The notes below the pieces were generated by a model. That model was not told the DNA's origin, did no database searches, and saw nothing but the letters and a program-made list of their open reading frames with translations. Shown here one piece after another: positions 28,859 to 37,605 of a DNA stretch of 56,510 nucleotides. Position 1 is the first letter of the stretch, and each line of letters starts with the position of its first letter. The translations under genes were made by a program, and so were the position numbers. The stretch is from Candidatus Sericytochromatia bacterium (lineage in GTDB: Bacteria; Cyanobacteriota; Sericytochromatia; UBA7694; JACMQJ01): NCBI GenBank assembly GCA_026004035.1, contig BPII01000015.1, forward strand, positions 1 through 56,510, written 5' to 3'.

Positions 28859-28957
28859 GAAACTTACACGAATATAAGAATTAGACTTTAATATCCGTGC
28901 AGTGTATTTCCTCTTTATATGCTTTAGTCGGACTGAACATGTTCTACTGTCCGTAAA
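28826..28957 (-). pseudogene. C-terminal remnant of an IS200/IS605 TnpB
   Basis: About 43 codons remain in frame, ending VSFLYEAGRSSLQ and a TGA that lies within the guide-RNA hairpin. The EAG(S/R)-S-L ending overlapping a scaffold hairpin is typical of TnpB. A stop precedes the fragment and no RuvC or zinc-finger motif is present. The neighbouring region (28694-28810 and to 28980) is otherwise without a recognisable gene. Confidence 0.55.
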
Positions 28958-28980
28958 TTATAGAGACTTGTTTTTTAAAT

Positions 28981-29232
28981 TTATCCTATAACACTTGATA
29001 TTATAGAAGCTGCTATTGCTTCACCTAAACCTATTGATTTTTGAAGAATAGCTGACTTATCTACTGGGTTAACAAAGTTTTCTTGTTCTTCTTTCTTTTT
29101 TCTTAATCTTTCAGCATCTTTCTTTTCTTCCTGTTTTTTAGCTATTGCTTTCTCTTCTTCTTTTTGTCTTTCCATAGCTTTTTGTGCTTTATCAAAACTA
29201 TCTAATGCATTTCTTACTGCACTAACATCCAT
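28981..29232 (-). CDS. Small coiled-coil protein of unknown function
   Basis: An 83-residue protein with a good ribosome site, ATGAGGTG, seven bases before the ATG. Residues 10-50 are one highly charged helix (KAQKAMERQKEEEKAIAKK, then EERLRKK-like repeats), followed by a neutral small-residue tail IGLGEAIAASIISSVIG that could be a short amphipathic or membrane-associated helix. I do not recognise a family. It lies between the TnpB scar and a block of repeats. A real gene is likely because of the start signal and the coherent composition. Confidence 0.6.
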   Translation of the reverse strand: MDVSAVRNALDSFDKAQKAMERQKEEEKAIAKKQEEKKDAERLRKKKEEQENFVNPVDKSAILQKSIGLGEAIAASIISSVIG

Positions 29233-29380
29233 AAAAACACCTCATAAATAAATAAATAATTACATAAATATTCTATTATTCTAATAGAAAAAAATATTTT
29301 TATTTAACAAAAAAAAAATAAAAATTTATCAGATTTAAAAATTTTCATATAATTTTTTTAAGAAAAAGTTTCAGTAATAA

Positions 29381-29434
29381 AAGACACTGGGATTAAGTTG
29401 TAGAAAAAATTACCTTTAAACGCTTATAAATAAG
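29381..29434 (-). repeat. Second repeat family, copy C (truncated)
   Basis: Reverse strand reads GCGTTTAAAGGTAATTTTTT then CTACAACTTAATCCCAGTG, matching the right part of copies at 3286 and 30485. It is cut at 29434, where MITE copy 4 begins. The rest of the gap from 29233 to 29791 shows only AT-rich sequence and the MITE. Confidence 0.65.
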
Positions 29435-29612
29435 TAATACCAATTTATAAATTGATAGTGCATTAAAAGTTAATGTTTTTTATAGTTACAACTTTGTACA
29501 ATTATACTGGAATTCTTATATGTCAAGTAATTTATTAAAAACTTATATTTTTTTAATTTTTTATACAATTTTAACTATTAATTATGCACTATTCATTATA
29601 AAAATTGGTATA
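29435..29612 (+). repeat. MITE-like element, copy 4 (forward)
   Basis: Forward copy with left end TAATACCAATTTATAAATTG and right end AAAATTGGTATA. Slightly shortened in the middle. It directly joins a truncated copy of the second repeat family. Confidence 0.86.
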
Positions 29613-29791
29613 GAAATAATATTAAATGAAAATTCTTTTTCCATAAATTTAAACTCCTAATGAACTAGTTTAAACAAAATTTAATTACTTATTAATTTTA
29701 ATTGTATAGTAAATTTAACTAGTATATTTAGAAAGTTTTTTTTTTATAAAACGATTAATAATATATAGTATTTTTTATTAGGAGAAAAAAA

Positions 29792-30427
29792 ATGACAATA
29801 GCAGGTAAAAATTCAAACATTCAAGAACCAAAAATGTTTGATAAAATTAAAATTGAAAAGGTTAAAGATGAAGTTAAAGATAAAATTTCAAAAGTAGTAA
29901 AAGAATTTGAAGAAAAAAACAAATTAATAGATAAAATAGAGACTAATTTTAGTAAAAATAAAAAGCATATATCAGAACCAATTACAAAATTATTTCCAGA
30001 AGAACCAGTTAAAAAAACATGCGAAAACCCAAATCCAGCATTCCAAGAAGAACCAAAATCAGTTTCTAAAGAACCTATTGTTAAAAAATCATTTAAAAAA
30101 CCAAATACCATGAAATTACCAGAAGAACCAGTTAAAAAATCATCTGAAAAACCAAATCTACCAGCTGAACTTATTGAACCTATAAGAAACTCTAAAGGTT
30201 TTGAAAGAAATATAAAATTATTAAACTTTCAAGATAAAATAAATAATATGTCTCAAGAAGATTTAAAAGCTGTTAGAGATTATCTATTAAAAGAAATAAA
30301 TAAAACTAAAAATAATAATAATAATGATTTATTATTATCAGCAGATGATTATCTATTATTAGTAAAATTATTAAATAAAGTTGAAATGAAAATTCATACT
30401 ATAGATAAACATATAATGTTGGAATAA
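29792..30427 (+). CDS. Lys/Glu/Pro-rich repeat protein of unknown function
   Basis: A 211-residue hydrophilic protein without signal peptide or membrane segment. The start has a strong site, TTAGGAGAAA. Residues 1-55 are charged helix. Residues 68-128 contain two clear copies of PEEPVKK followed by SEKPN or CENPN, with a more diverged unit (KEPIVKKSFKKPN) between. Residues 150-211 are two predicted helices (MSQEDLKAVRDYLLKEINK and DDYLLLVKLLNKVEMKI). No family recognised. It stands alone between repeats, which suggests a lineage-specific gene. Confidence 0.6.
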   Translation: MTIAGKNSNIQEPKMFDKIKIEKVKDEVKDKISKVVKEFEEKNKLIDKIETNFSKNKKHISEPITKLFPEEPVKKTCENPNPAFQEEPKSVSKEPIVKKSFKKPNTMKLPEEPVKKSSEKPNLPAELIEPIRNSKGFERNIKLLNFQDKINNMSQEDLKAVRDYLLKEINKTKNNNNNDLLLSADDYLLLVKLLNKVEMKIHTIDKHIMLE

Positions 30428-30484
30428 AACATCTTAATAAACTTGATTAAAAATAATAAAAATTATAATTAAGGTATTATATCT

Positions 30485-30611
30485 GGTAGTGAGATTGAGT
30501 TGTAGAAAAAGTTAACTTTAAACGATGATAAGTACTAAATTTAAAGTATTTCTTAATATAAATCTTTAAAATGCTTACTATTAAAAGATTTTTAGCTTAT
30601 CAAAAAATAAC
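30485..30611 (-). repeat. Second repeat family, copy B
   Basis: The best-kept copy not joined to a MITE. Its reverse complement aligns with 3286-3412 through blocks GATAAGC, AATAGTAAGCATTTTAAAGA, AAATTTAGTA and CGTTTAAAG. Beyond it toward 30660 lies AT-rich sequence, then a copy of the third repeat. No gene is visible in 30428-30795. Confidence 0.72.
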
Positions 30612-30655
30612 ATTATCTTAGTGTCAAATTTCTTTTATCAAGGTTATTTAATCTT

Positions 30656-30740
30656 TCTACTAAATAGAGAATTTGTACTAAATATATTTGGTATTATTTA
30701 GATACCCTGTAAAATATTTGGTTTGTCATCTCTTTTAAAA
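30656..30740 (-). repeat. Third repeat family, copy 1
   Basis: The reverse complement (TTTTAAAA, then ACAAACCAAATATTTTACAG, then ACCAAATATATTTAGTA) matches 54473-54557. It lies 45 bases from copy B of the second repeat, so the two may be parts of one longer unit. Confidence 0.6.
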
Positions 30741-30795
30741 TGGGAATTTATTATTATAGCAAGATATTAGAAATCTATATGTTTGTTTTTCAATT

Positions 30796-31602
30796 TTATA
30801 GTGCAAGAAGTCTGATATAATTTATGCTATCTATTACTCTAGGTGATGGTCTTAGAAAAATATCATCATCTATTTTGTAAATTTTTTTATTTTTTACAGC
30901 ATTAAAATATTTCCAAGGATGCTTTGAAAAATTTATTTTGTCAAAAATAGATTTTGGTATAAGTATTATATCGGGATTATTTTTTAGCAAAAATTCATTA
31001 TCAACTTTAAAATATCCTGAATTTATGCTTTTAGTTACATTTAAATAACCGCTTTTCTCTATTATATCATTAATAAACGTGCTATTACCAACAGTTATTA
31101 TAGGTTCATGCCATATAACAAATAAAATTTTCTTATTAGTAATTTTTACTTTTTTAATTAAATTAAGATATTTAGCTTTTAATTCTTCTGATTTGTCTTT
31201 AGCTTTCAATAAATTAGAAAGATATTTAATATTATAAAAAATATCTTCTATATTTTCATTTTTGAGTTTTATTACAGGTATATTATATTTTTCTAATATT
31301 TTAATTTGATTTTCCATTTCTTTAGTAGCTAATATTAAATCAGGTTTTAAAGAAATAATTTTTTCTACATCTATAAATCCAAACTTTCCTATTTTAGTTT
31401 TTTTTATAACTTCTGGTGGATAATTACAATCATTAGTTACAGCGATTAAATTATCTTGCTTATTTATAAAATAAATAAGCTCTGTTGTAGATGGACTTAA
31501 TGAAATTATTTTGTTAAAATTTTTGTTAGAATAATCTTGACTTAAAGATATATTAGATAATAAAATAATTATAATTAATATTAATGAAAAAATTTTTCTC
31601 AT
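30796..31602 (-). CDS. BtuF-like periplasmic binding protein
   Basis: A 268-residue exported substrate-binding protein of the BtuF/FhuD class. The signal peptide is IFSLILIIIILLSNISLS. The mature start NKIISLSPSTTELIYFI and GKFGFIDVEKIISLKPDLIL are typical of BtuF, as are TVGNSTFINDIIEKSGY and the final RPSPRVIDSI. The likely ligand is vitamin B12, though corrinoid and siderophore binders are close relatives. No BtuC or BtuD gene is nearby. A B12 supply fits methylmalonyl-CoA metabolism suggested by mce. Only 15 bases separate it from the divergent lipoprotein gene. Confidence 0.75.
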   Translation of the reverse strand: MRKIFSLILIIIILLSNISLSQDYSNKNFNKIISLSPSTTELIYFINKQDNLIAVTNDCNYPPEVIKKTKIGKFGFIDVEKIISLKPDLILATKEMENQIKILEKYNIPVIKLKNENIEDIFYNIKYLSNLLKAKDKSEELKAKYLNLIKKVKITNKKILFVIWHEPIITVGNSTFINDIIEKSGYLNVTKSINSGYFKVDNEFLLKNNPDIILIPKSIFDKINFSKHPWKYFNAVKNKKIYKIDDDIFLRPSPRVIDSINYIRLLAL

Positions 31603-31617
31603 ATAAGAAATTTTAAT

Positions 31618-31884
31618 ATGGAAAATATTCTAAAGATAACTTTTTTAATTTCTTTTATTTTTTCTTCTTCATGTAGAAGTAATCCAACACCACCAACACC
31701 AATATCTGACATAAATATTCAATGTCAAAGAATGTCAAGTTGTTATGCTATGCATAATAATCTTGTAACAAATCCTTTTATAGTAGATTTAGTTCAAAAG
31801 GCTCAAAAATCAAATGATCCTATTCAATGTCAAACAGCAGTTTTTGAAATAGAAAAAATAGCTAATACACAATGTCCTTTTTAA
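31618..31884 (+). CDS. Small Cys-containing lipoprotein of unknown function
   Basis: An 88-residue protein with a hydrophobic leader (ILKITFLISFIF) and a lipobox-like FSSSC at residue 19, so it is probably an outer-membrane or periplasmic lipoprotein. Four more cysteines follow (IQCQRMSSC, IQCQ and QCPF) and could form two disulfides. It has a short proline-rich linker PTPPTP after the lipid site. No family recognised. It begins a tight three-gene run, three bases ahead of the LEA2 gene. Confidence 0.6.
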   Translation: MENILKITFLISFIFSSSCRSNPTPPTPISDINIQCQRMSSCYAMHNNLVTNPFIVDLVQKAQKSNDPIQCQTAVFEIEKIANTQCPF

Positions 31885-31887
31885 ACA

Positions 31888-32412
31888 ATGAGTAAAATTT
31901 ATTCAAAAACAATATTTACTCTATTATTAACCCTATTTATTTTTTTATTAAATAAAGTCTCATTTGCTCAATTATTTACAAAACCTATAGTAACTTTTAA
32001 TACATTTTCAATAGAAAAAATAAGCATAAGTAGTATAGGTATAAGATTATTTTTAAATGTAGAAAATCCAAATATATTAGGCATAGAAATGAAAAAAGTT
32101 GAATATAATTTAAATATAAATGATATTGAAAATTTTGCTGAAGGTGTTACCGATAAGGTAATAAAAATAGAAAAATCTTCAAAAGAAAATCCTATTGAAA
32201 TTCCTATTACTATAAATAATAAAAAAGTTTTCTCTGTAATAAAATCTATAATAAAAAATCCTGAAAGGATAGACTATAAAGTAACAGGAAAAGTTTATTT
32301 TGGAACATTTATAGGTGATATTTCAATACCTTTTAGTAAAGAGTCATATATAGAAAATTCTGAAAGCATAAAAAGTATAAAAGAACAAATTAATAAGTTT
32401 AGATTTTTTTGA
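31888..32412 (+). CDS. Exported LEA2/WHy-domain protein
   Basis: A 174-residue protein with a signal peptide (FTLLLTLFIFLLNKVSFA). The mature part fits the LEA type 2/WHy fold: VENPNILGIEMKKVEYNLNI is the diagnostic NPN-containing strand pair, followed by EIPITINNKK and VTGKVYFGTFIGDISIPFS. Such proteins in bacteria are linked to envelope or desiccation functions, but the exact role is unknown. It overlaps the next start by one base (TGATG). Confidence 0.75.
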   Translation: MSKIYSKTIFTLLLTLFIFLLNKVSFAQLFTKPIVTFNTFSIEKISISSIGIRLFLNVENPNILGIEMKKVEYNLNINDIENFAEGVTDKVIKIEKSSKENPIEIPITINNKKVFSVIKSIIKNPERIDYKVTGKVYFGTFIGDISIPFSKESYIENSESIKSIKEQINKFRFF

Positions 32413-33083
32413 TGAAAAATCACTATAAAATACTAAATGATTACTTATTAGAATTACAAAAAGTTAAATCTTTAGAAGATTTAGATAAATTTTTAGAAGA
32501 GATTAGTAATTCAGCTACAGAAGTATATTCTTGCATAAGTTGTAAAAGTGGTTGTTATACATGTTGTACTGGACCTAGCTTTCCACCTGTTTACTCTAAA
32601 GAATGGAAAAGAATAAGAAAATACATTAATGATAAACTAACTGATGAAGAAAAAAATATCATAAAAGATAGAATAAAAAATTTAACAGATGAAAAAAGTA
32701 AAGCTTTAGAATTTGTAGAAAGCATTGTTCAAAAAAAAACTAATTTAGAACAATTAAAAGAAAAAATTAATGATTTAGTTAATATATTCAAAGATAATGT
32801 TTGCCCTTTACATATAAATGGTAAATGTTCTGTTTATGAAGTAAGACCTGCTAAATGTAGAGCTTTTGGAAATTTTATTTTTGCTTTTAATGATAGAACA
32901 CAATTTTTAAGTTGTGCTTCTGATATTGAAAAGATGTATAATTACTTGAAACAGAAAAGAACAAAACAATTAGCATTACCTTATTGGAATTCAGTAGAAA
33001 TGAAATTAGAAAAAATAGCAAAAGATAAAGATGATCATTTTGATGTTAATATAATACCTCTTTGGTTAAGAAAAGAAATTTAA
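32412..33083 (+). CDS. YkgJ-type cysteine-cluster protein
   Basis: A 223-residue cytoplasmic protein with the cysteine cluster CISCKSGCYTCC near residue 40, then CPLHINGKCSVYEVRPAKCR and a final SCASD cysteine, the pattern of the YkgJ zinc- or iron-chelating family. The ATG at 32412 is preferred to an in-frame TTG one codon earlier because it overlaps the upstream stop as TGATG. The function of the family is not established. It converges on the calcium ATPase gene with one base between stops. Confidence 0.8.
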   Translation: MKNHYKILNDYLLELQKVKSLEDLDKFLEEISNSATEVYSCISCKSGCYTCCTGPSFPPVYSKEWKRIRKYINDKLTDEEKNIIKDRIKNLTDEKSKALEFVESIVQKKTNLEQLKEKINDLVNIFKDNVCPLHINGKCSVYEVRPAKCRAFGNFIFAFNDRTQFLSCASDIEKMYNYLKQKRTKQLALPYWNSVEMKLEKIAKDKDDHFDVNIIPLWLRKEI

Positions 33084-33084
33084 C

Positions 33085-35718
33085 TTATAATTTAACTATT
33101 TTCTTTCTAGCCATATCAAAAGGTATTATTAGTAAAGATAAAAATATTATTACTAACCATTGTTCTAAATTAAGAGGAATTACATTTAATAATTTTCCTC
33201 CTATGTAAGTTAATAATACTTGTAATATTAATATACCAGACATAACATATATAAATAAAGGATTTTCTTTTATATGTTCAAATATATTTAATTTTTCACT
33301 TCTTGCATTAAATCCATTTATCACTATTGTAAAAACAAAATAATTGAAAAAACCTGTCATTAAATATCTGTTATCAGGAAATATACTTGAGAATAAATTA
33401 GATTTTATAAAAATAAAAGAAACTACTATTATAAATATTGAATTGATAAATATTGCACTTTTCATATAAGAATTAAGTATATTTTCTGTTTTGCTTATAG
33501 GTTTTTCGTTTAAATATCTTTCTAAAGCAGGCTCACCACCAAAAGCTATTGCTGCTAATGTATCCATAATAACATTAATCCATAAAATTTGAATTACATT
33601 TATAGGTTGAATATTTAACATAGCTCCTATAAAGGATATAAAAACAGCTGAAACATTAACAGTTAATTGAAATATTATAAATTTTCTTATTGATTTAAAT
33701 ATGTTTCTTCCATATAAAATTGCATTTACTATAGAATTAAAATTATCATCAAGTATAACAATATCACTAGCTTCTTTTGAAACTTCAGAACCACTACCCA
33801 TAGCAAAACTTACATCAGCTTGTTTTAATGCTGGAGCATCATTTACTCCATCACCAGTCATTCCTGTAACAAATCCTAATCTTTTTGATATTCTTACTAA
33901 TCTACTTTTATCTGTTGGTAAAGCTCTAGCAATTACACGAAGTTTTGGAAGTATTTTTTCCAAGTCATTATCAGAAAGATTATTCATTTCGTCAGAAGTT
34001 AAAACTATATCTTCCTCATTTTTAATTAAACCAACTTCTTTAGCTATTGAAATAGCTGTTCCTTTTCTATCTCCTGTAATCATTACAACTTGTATTCCTG
34101 CATTAATTGCTTTATTTATAGAATTATATGATTCTTTTCTTATTTCATCTCTTACTGCTAAAATACCTAAAAAAATTAAATTATTAGATAAATTATTTAA
34201 ATCAAATTCTTTATCATTAGAAAAAGCTAGTGCTAATAATCTATAACCTTGTTCTGCTAAATTATCAATTTCATTTATTAAATTGTCAAAATTATTGTTT
34301 TCTATTATAATATTACCTGATTTATCAATAAATTTATTGCAATTTTTCAATATAATTTCAGGTGCTCCTTTTAAAAAGGTAAAAATATTACCATCTTCAT
34401 TAACTTTTGTAGCTGAATATTTTATTGAACTATTAAAAGGTAAATTATTTAATATTTTTATATTCTCATTTTGATAGTTTTTTATAATTTCTTTGTCAAT
34501 GAAAGATAATATTGCTCTTTCTGACGAATTACCACCTATTATCTTATCATCATCAGAAAGAAAAGATGAAGTATTGAAAACAATAGATTTAGCTATATGT
34601 GATGATAAAATATTATTTTCTATATCTTTGAAAGAAAAAAATTTTGTATTATCAGCAGTAAAAAAATAATTAACTTCTAATTGTCCCTTTGTTATTGTTC
34701 CTGTTTTATCAGAAAATAATATATTTAAACTTCCTGCCGTCTCTATACCTAATAATTTTCTTACTAAAACTTTAGCATTTAATAGTTTTCTCATATTTAG
34801 AGATAAAACTATTGCAACCATCATTGGTAATCCTTCAGGAACAGCTGCTACTATTAAAACAACAGAAAAAACAAGAGATTGAATTATATCGTTAAAAAAT
34901 TTTCCAAAATTTCTAAAATAATTTGATATTTCAATTAATGAATAATGATTATTTACAACAACTTTGTCAAATAAAGAAATTAAAAAAATTAAAGAAGCAC
35001 CAATATAACCAAATTTACTTATACTTTCTGCTAATGCTTTAAGTTTTATTTGTAGAGGTGATAAAGAATTATCAGAGATAGATAATTCTTTAGATAATTT
35101 ACCATAAAACGAGTTTTCACCAACTCTTTTTACTAGCATAACACCTTCGCCATCTTCTATTACTGAACCTCTAAATAAGGAATTACTATCCATTAAGTCT
35201 AAAACTTCTTTATCTTTATCAGGTTTTTTAGTAAGAGCTTCTGATTCTCCTGTTAAAGAAGCTTGATTGACTTTAACTAATCCTTCTATTAATATCCCAT
35301 CAGCTGGAACCTTTACGCCTGATTGAAGTAAAACATAATCTCCCACAACTATATCATCAATAAAAACTTCACATATACTAGAATTTCTAAAAACTTGAAT
35401 TTTTATCATTGATGCTTCTTTTTGCAATTTTTGAAAAGATTCTTCATTTTTATATTCAGAAAAAGTTGATACAAAAACTGCTAAAACAACAGCAATAGCT
35501 ATTCCAACAGCTTCATACCATTCTGTAAGATGAAATATTGATAATATGATTATTAGTAAAAGAGCAATACATAATATCACTATTAATGGATCTTTAAAGT
35601 TTTTCTTTAGTTTATCAAAAAAATTCTCAATTTCTGGAGAAGGTAAGGTGTTAGTTCCATTTTTTTTTCTAGATTCTATTACTTGATTATTACTTAGACC
35701 ACTATATTTATACTTCAT
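33085..35718 (-). CDS. Calcium-type P-type ATPase
   Basis: An 877-residue P2-type cation ATPase. It has the actuator TGES (ASLTGESEAL), the phosphorylation motif SDKTGTITKG, nucleotide-binding KGAPEIIL, and the hinge MTGDGVNDAPALKQADVSF. Membrane helix 4 holds VAAVPEGLP, as in calcium pumps of the SERCA/PMCA type, and helices 5-6 contain NVSAVFISF and LWINVIMDTLAA, which carry calcium ligands. About ten membrane helices are expected. It expels calcium from the cytoplasm using ATP. Its start overlaps the end of the upstream dehydrogenase gene by 11 bases. Confidence 0.92.
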   Translation of the reverse strand: MKYKYSGLSNNQVIESRKKNGTNTLPSPEIENFFDKLKKNFKDPLIVILCIALLLIIILSIFHLTEWYEAVGIAIAVVLAVFVSTFSEYKNEESFQKLQKEASMIKIQVFRNSSICEVFIDDIVVGDYVLLQSGVKVPADGILIEGLVKVNQASLTGESEALTKKPDKDKEVLDLMDSNSLFRGSVIEDGEGVMLVKRVGENSFYGKLSKELSISDNSLSPLQIKLKALAESISKFGYIGASLIFLISLFDKVVVNNHYSLIEISNYFRNFGKFFNDIIQSLVFSVVLIVAAVPEGLPMMVAIVLSLNMRKLLNAKVLVRKLLGIETAGSLNILFSDKTGTITKGQLEVNYFFTADNTKFFSFKDIENNILSSHIAKSIVFNTSSFLSDDDKIIGGNSSERAILSFIDKEIIKNYQNENIKILNNLPFNSSIKYSATKVNEDGNIFTFLKGAPEIILKNCNKFIDKSGNIIIENNNFDNLINEIDNLAEQGYRLLALAFSNDKEFDLNNLSNNLIFLGILAVRDEIRKESYNSINKAINAGIQVVMITGDRKGTAISIAKEVGLIKNEEDIVLTSDEMNNLSDNDLEKILPKLRVIARALPTDKSRLVRISKRLGFVTGMTGDGVNDAPALKQADVSFAMGSGSEVSKEASDIVILDDNFNSIVNAILYGRNIFKSIRKFIIFQLTVNVSAVFISFIGAMLNIQPINVIQILWINVIMDTLAAIAFGGEPALERYLNEKPISKTENILNSYMKSAIFINSIFIIVVSFIFIKSNLFSSIFPDNRYLMTGFFNYFVFTIVINGFNARSEKLNIFEHIKENPLFIYVMSGILILQVLLTYIGGKLLNVIPLNLEQWLVIIFLSLLIIPFDMARKKIVKL

Positions 35719-36559
35719 TCTTTATTACCTTAAAAAGAGCTGAGTAATCTTCATTAGAATAATCTAAATTAATGGCTTTTTCTAATATTTTTTCTATAGA
35801 ATTTATTGCAACATTATTGAGATTTAACTTATTTCCTACTTTTCTTATTAATTGAACGTCTTTTAATAAATGTTTAAGTGGAAAATTAGGATTTGAAAAA
35901 TCATTTTCTAACATTTTATTTAATTTTTTATCAAATGTAGGAGCATACAAAGCACTATTTCTTAGAATGTCCATAAAAACATTACAATCAATTTTTTCTT
36001 TCATTATTAGAGATAAACTATAAGAAAATGCTACTGTCAAAGAAGCTATTAGCTGATTTAATGCTAATTTTAATGTAGATGCTTTCCCTATTTCATTACC
36101 TAAGTAATAAATTTTACCAAGATTACCAAAAATATCCTTACATTTTTCTACTACATCTTTTAATCCTGAAATCATAATAATTAATTTACCACCTTCTGCT
36201 TCTCTACCACTTCCTAAAACAGGAGCTTCAATATAATTCCCACCATAATTTGTAATTTCTTGATGCAAGTATTTACTTTCGTCAGGTAAAATAGTTCCCA
36301 TTTGTATAATATTTTTTCTAAATAACAAATTTTTATTTTTTAATAAAGTTTCTTCTATTGCTTTATAATCAGTTAAAACAAGAATTATTAAATCAGAAAA
36401 TTTTAATGATTCATCAAAATTTAAAACTTTTATACCTTTTTGTTCTAAATCTAAAACTTTATCGTAAGTTCTATTAGAAACTATTACTTCATAAAATTTA
36501 GATAATCTTAATACTATTGGCTTACCAAGTAAGCCAGCACCCCACAAAGCTACTTTCAT
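35708..36559 (-). CDS. NAD(P)-dependent beta-hydroxyacid dehydrogenase
   Basis: A 283-residue member of the 3-hydroxyisobutyrate dehydrogenase/GlxR family. The N-terminal fold shows VALWGAGLLGKPIVLRL, then substrate-site APVLGSGREAEGGKL (family GS..A..G), and the catalytic lysine helix around KASTLKLALNQLIAS. The expected reaction is oxidation of a short beta-hydroxyacid or reduction of the semialdehyde (for instance succinic semialdehyde or glyoxylate). The substrate is not deducible. It is translationally coupled to the calcium ATPase gene by overlap. Confidence 0.85.
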   Translation of the reverse strand: MKVALWGAGLLGKPIVLRLSKFYEVIVSNRTYDKVLDLEQKGIKVLNFDESLKFSDLIILVLTDYKAIEETLLKNKNLLFRKNIIQMGTILPDESKYLHQEITNYGGNYIEAPVLGSGREAEGGKLIIMISGLKDVVEKCKDIFGNLGKIYYLGNEIGKASTLKLALNQLIASLTVAFSYSLSLIMKEKIDCNVFMDILRNSALYAPTFDKKLNKMLENDFSNPNFPLKHLLKDVQLIRKVGNKLNLNNVAINSIEKILEKAINLDYSNEDYSALFKVIKNEV

Positions 36560-36664
36560 AATTAAAACTTAAGAATAATAGATAAATTATAATAGAAAAA
36601 ATTTGAATATAAGATTAGCTTAATACTTTTATATGAAAATGCTTATTTGATATATTCTAAAAGA

Positions 36665-37468
36665 TTATCTTATTATATTTAGTGATGCTCTTTTAGCATC
36701 ATTCAGGGATCTAACTATACTTGTTAAAGATTGTATTATACCTGATAATTCAGACGCTCTTTGCTGTTCTGCTGTTGCTGCTCCTCCTTGTAGTGTATCA
36801 AATTGAACTATTCCTACAACCATGTCTGTTCCTTTCATTGATGCTACATTACCAGTTATTTCATCTCTTGTTCCAGGAGATCCAATGCTTCCAAAATCAA
36901 CCAAACCGCTTGGATTAACCAATTCTATAAAATTTCTAGTATTATTAACATATATTTCACCAGTTGCTGTATTAACTCTATATCTTGCACCATTCGTAGT
37001 ACCATCATTATAATTCCAAGGATCAAAATTTGGGTCGTATGGGTTAGAATCAGGAGCACCTGGAAATGTTCCATCAGCGTTAAATACAGCATAATCTTTT
37101 GTAACGATTGGACTTGTTGGATCAGTAGGATCTCTTCTTTCTTTCACTCCTATTTCTCCAGTAAATGGATCTCTTTTTACCTTTATTACTAATGGTTTTC
37201 CTTGAGATAATTTACCTATAGTACCTGTACCTGAGGCTTTAGCAGTATTTGAAGGATTAGCTAACTGAGCAGTAGTATATTTTGGAATATTTGTTATTGT
37301 TCTAGTATTGTATGAACCATCTGTTAATGTTACAGCTGTATCACCTGCAAATTGTGCTCTTGGAACTAAAAACCTATTAACTGTATGTATTCTACTTTCA
37401 TAAGCTCCAGCCATTATTGTTTGTACAGCACTTATTCCTCTCAAAACTGCTGGTATATATGAACCCAT
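36665..37468 (-). CDS. Uncharacterised protein, possible flagellar axial-type protein
   Basis: A 267-residue protein with a strong ribosome site (TTTGGAGG) like that of the giant hook-like gene. Both ends are helical (AVLRGISAVQTIMAGAYESR at 5-24; ELSGIIQSLTSIVRSLNDAK near the end) and the middle is beta-rich with low charge and many Gly, Thr, Pro and Asn, including DPTDPTSP and SNPYDPNFDPWNYND. Paired terminal helices around a beta middle is how rod/hook proteins are built, but I see no conserved rod motif. Composition and base use differ from its neighbours and resemble the giant gene at 44851. Standalone transcription unit. Confidence 0.5.
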   Translation of the reverse strand: MGSYIPAVLRGISAVQTIMAGAYESRIHTVNRFLVPRAQFAGDTAVTLTDGSYNTRTITNIPKYTTAQLANPSNTAKASGTGTIGKLSQGKPLVIKVKRDPFTGEIGVKERRDPTDPTSPIVTKDYAVFNADGTFPGAPDSNPYDPNFDPWNYNDGTTNGARYRVNTATGEIYVNNTRNFIELVNPSGLVDFGSIGSPGTRDEITGNVASMKGTDMVVGIVQFDTLQGGAATAEQQRASELSGIIQSLTSIVRSLNDAKRASLNIIR

Positions 37469-37605
37469 TTAAAAACCTCCAAATAACTTACTATATTTTA
37501 TAGTATCATAACAAAAAACTTTTTTACATTATTTATTAAATTTATAAAGTAAAATTATTCTTTATTAAATAAGACTAAACAAATTTTTAATATTTTTATT
37601 TATTT

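Noticed and set aside
29381..30740. CRISPR array
   Set aside because: Repeats are few, long, diverged and irregularly spaced, with no regular spacers and no cas genes.
31603..31900. Cobalamin riboswitch controlling the BtuF-like gene
   Set aside because: I looked for a conserved B12-box-like element upstream of the start, but only 15 bases separate it from the divergent gene and none is visible.
33701..34246. 181-codon frame antisense to the calcium ATPase gene
   Set aside because: Covers conserved P-type ATPase motifs on the other strand; no independent evidence of coding.
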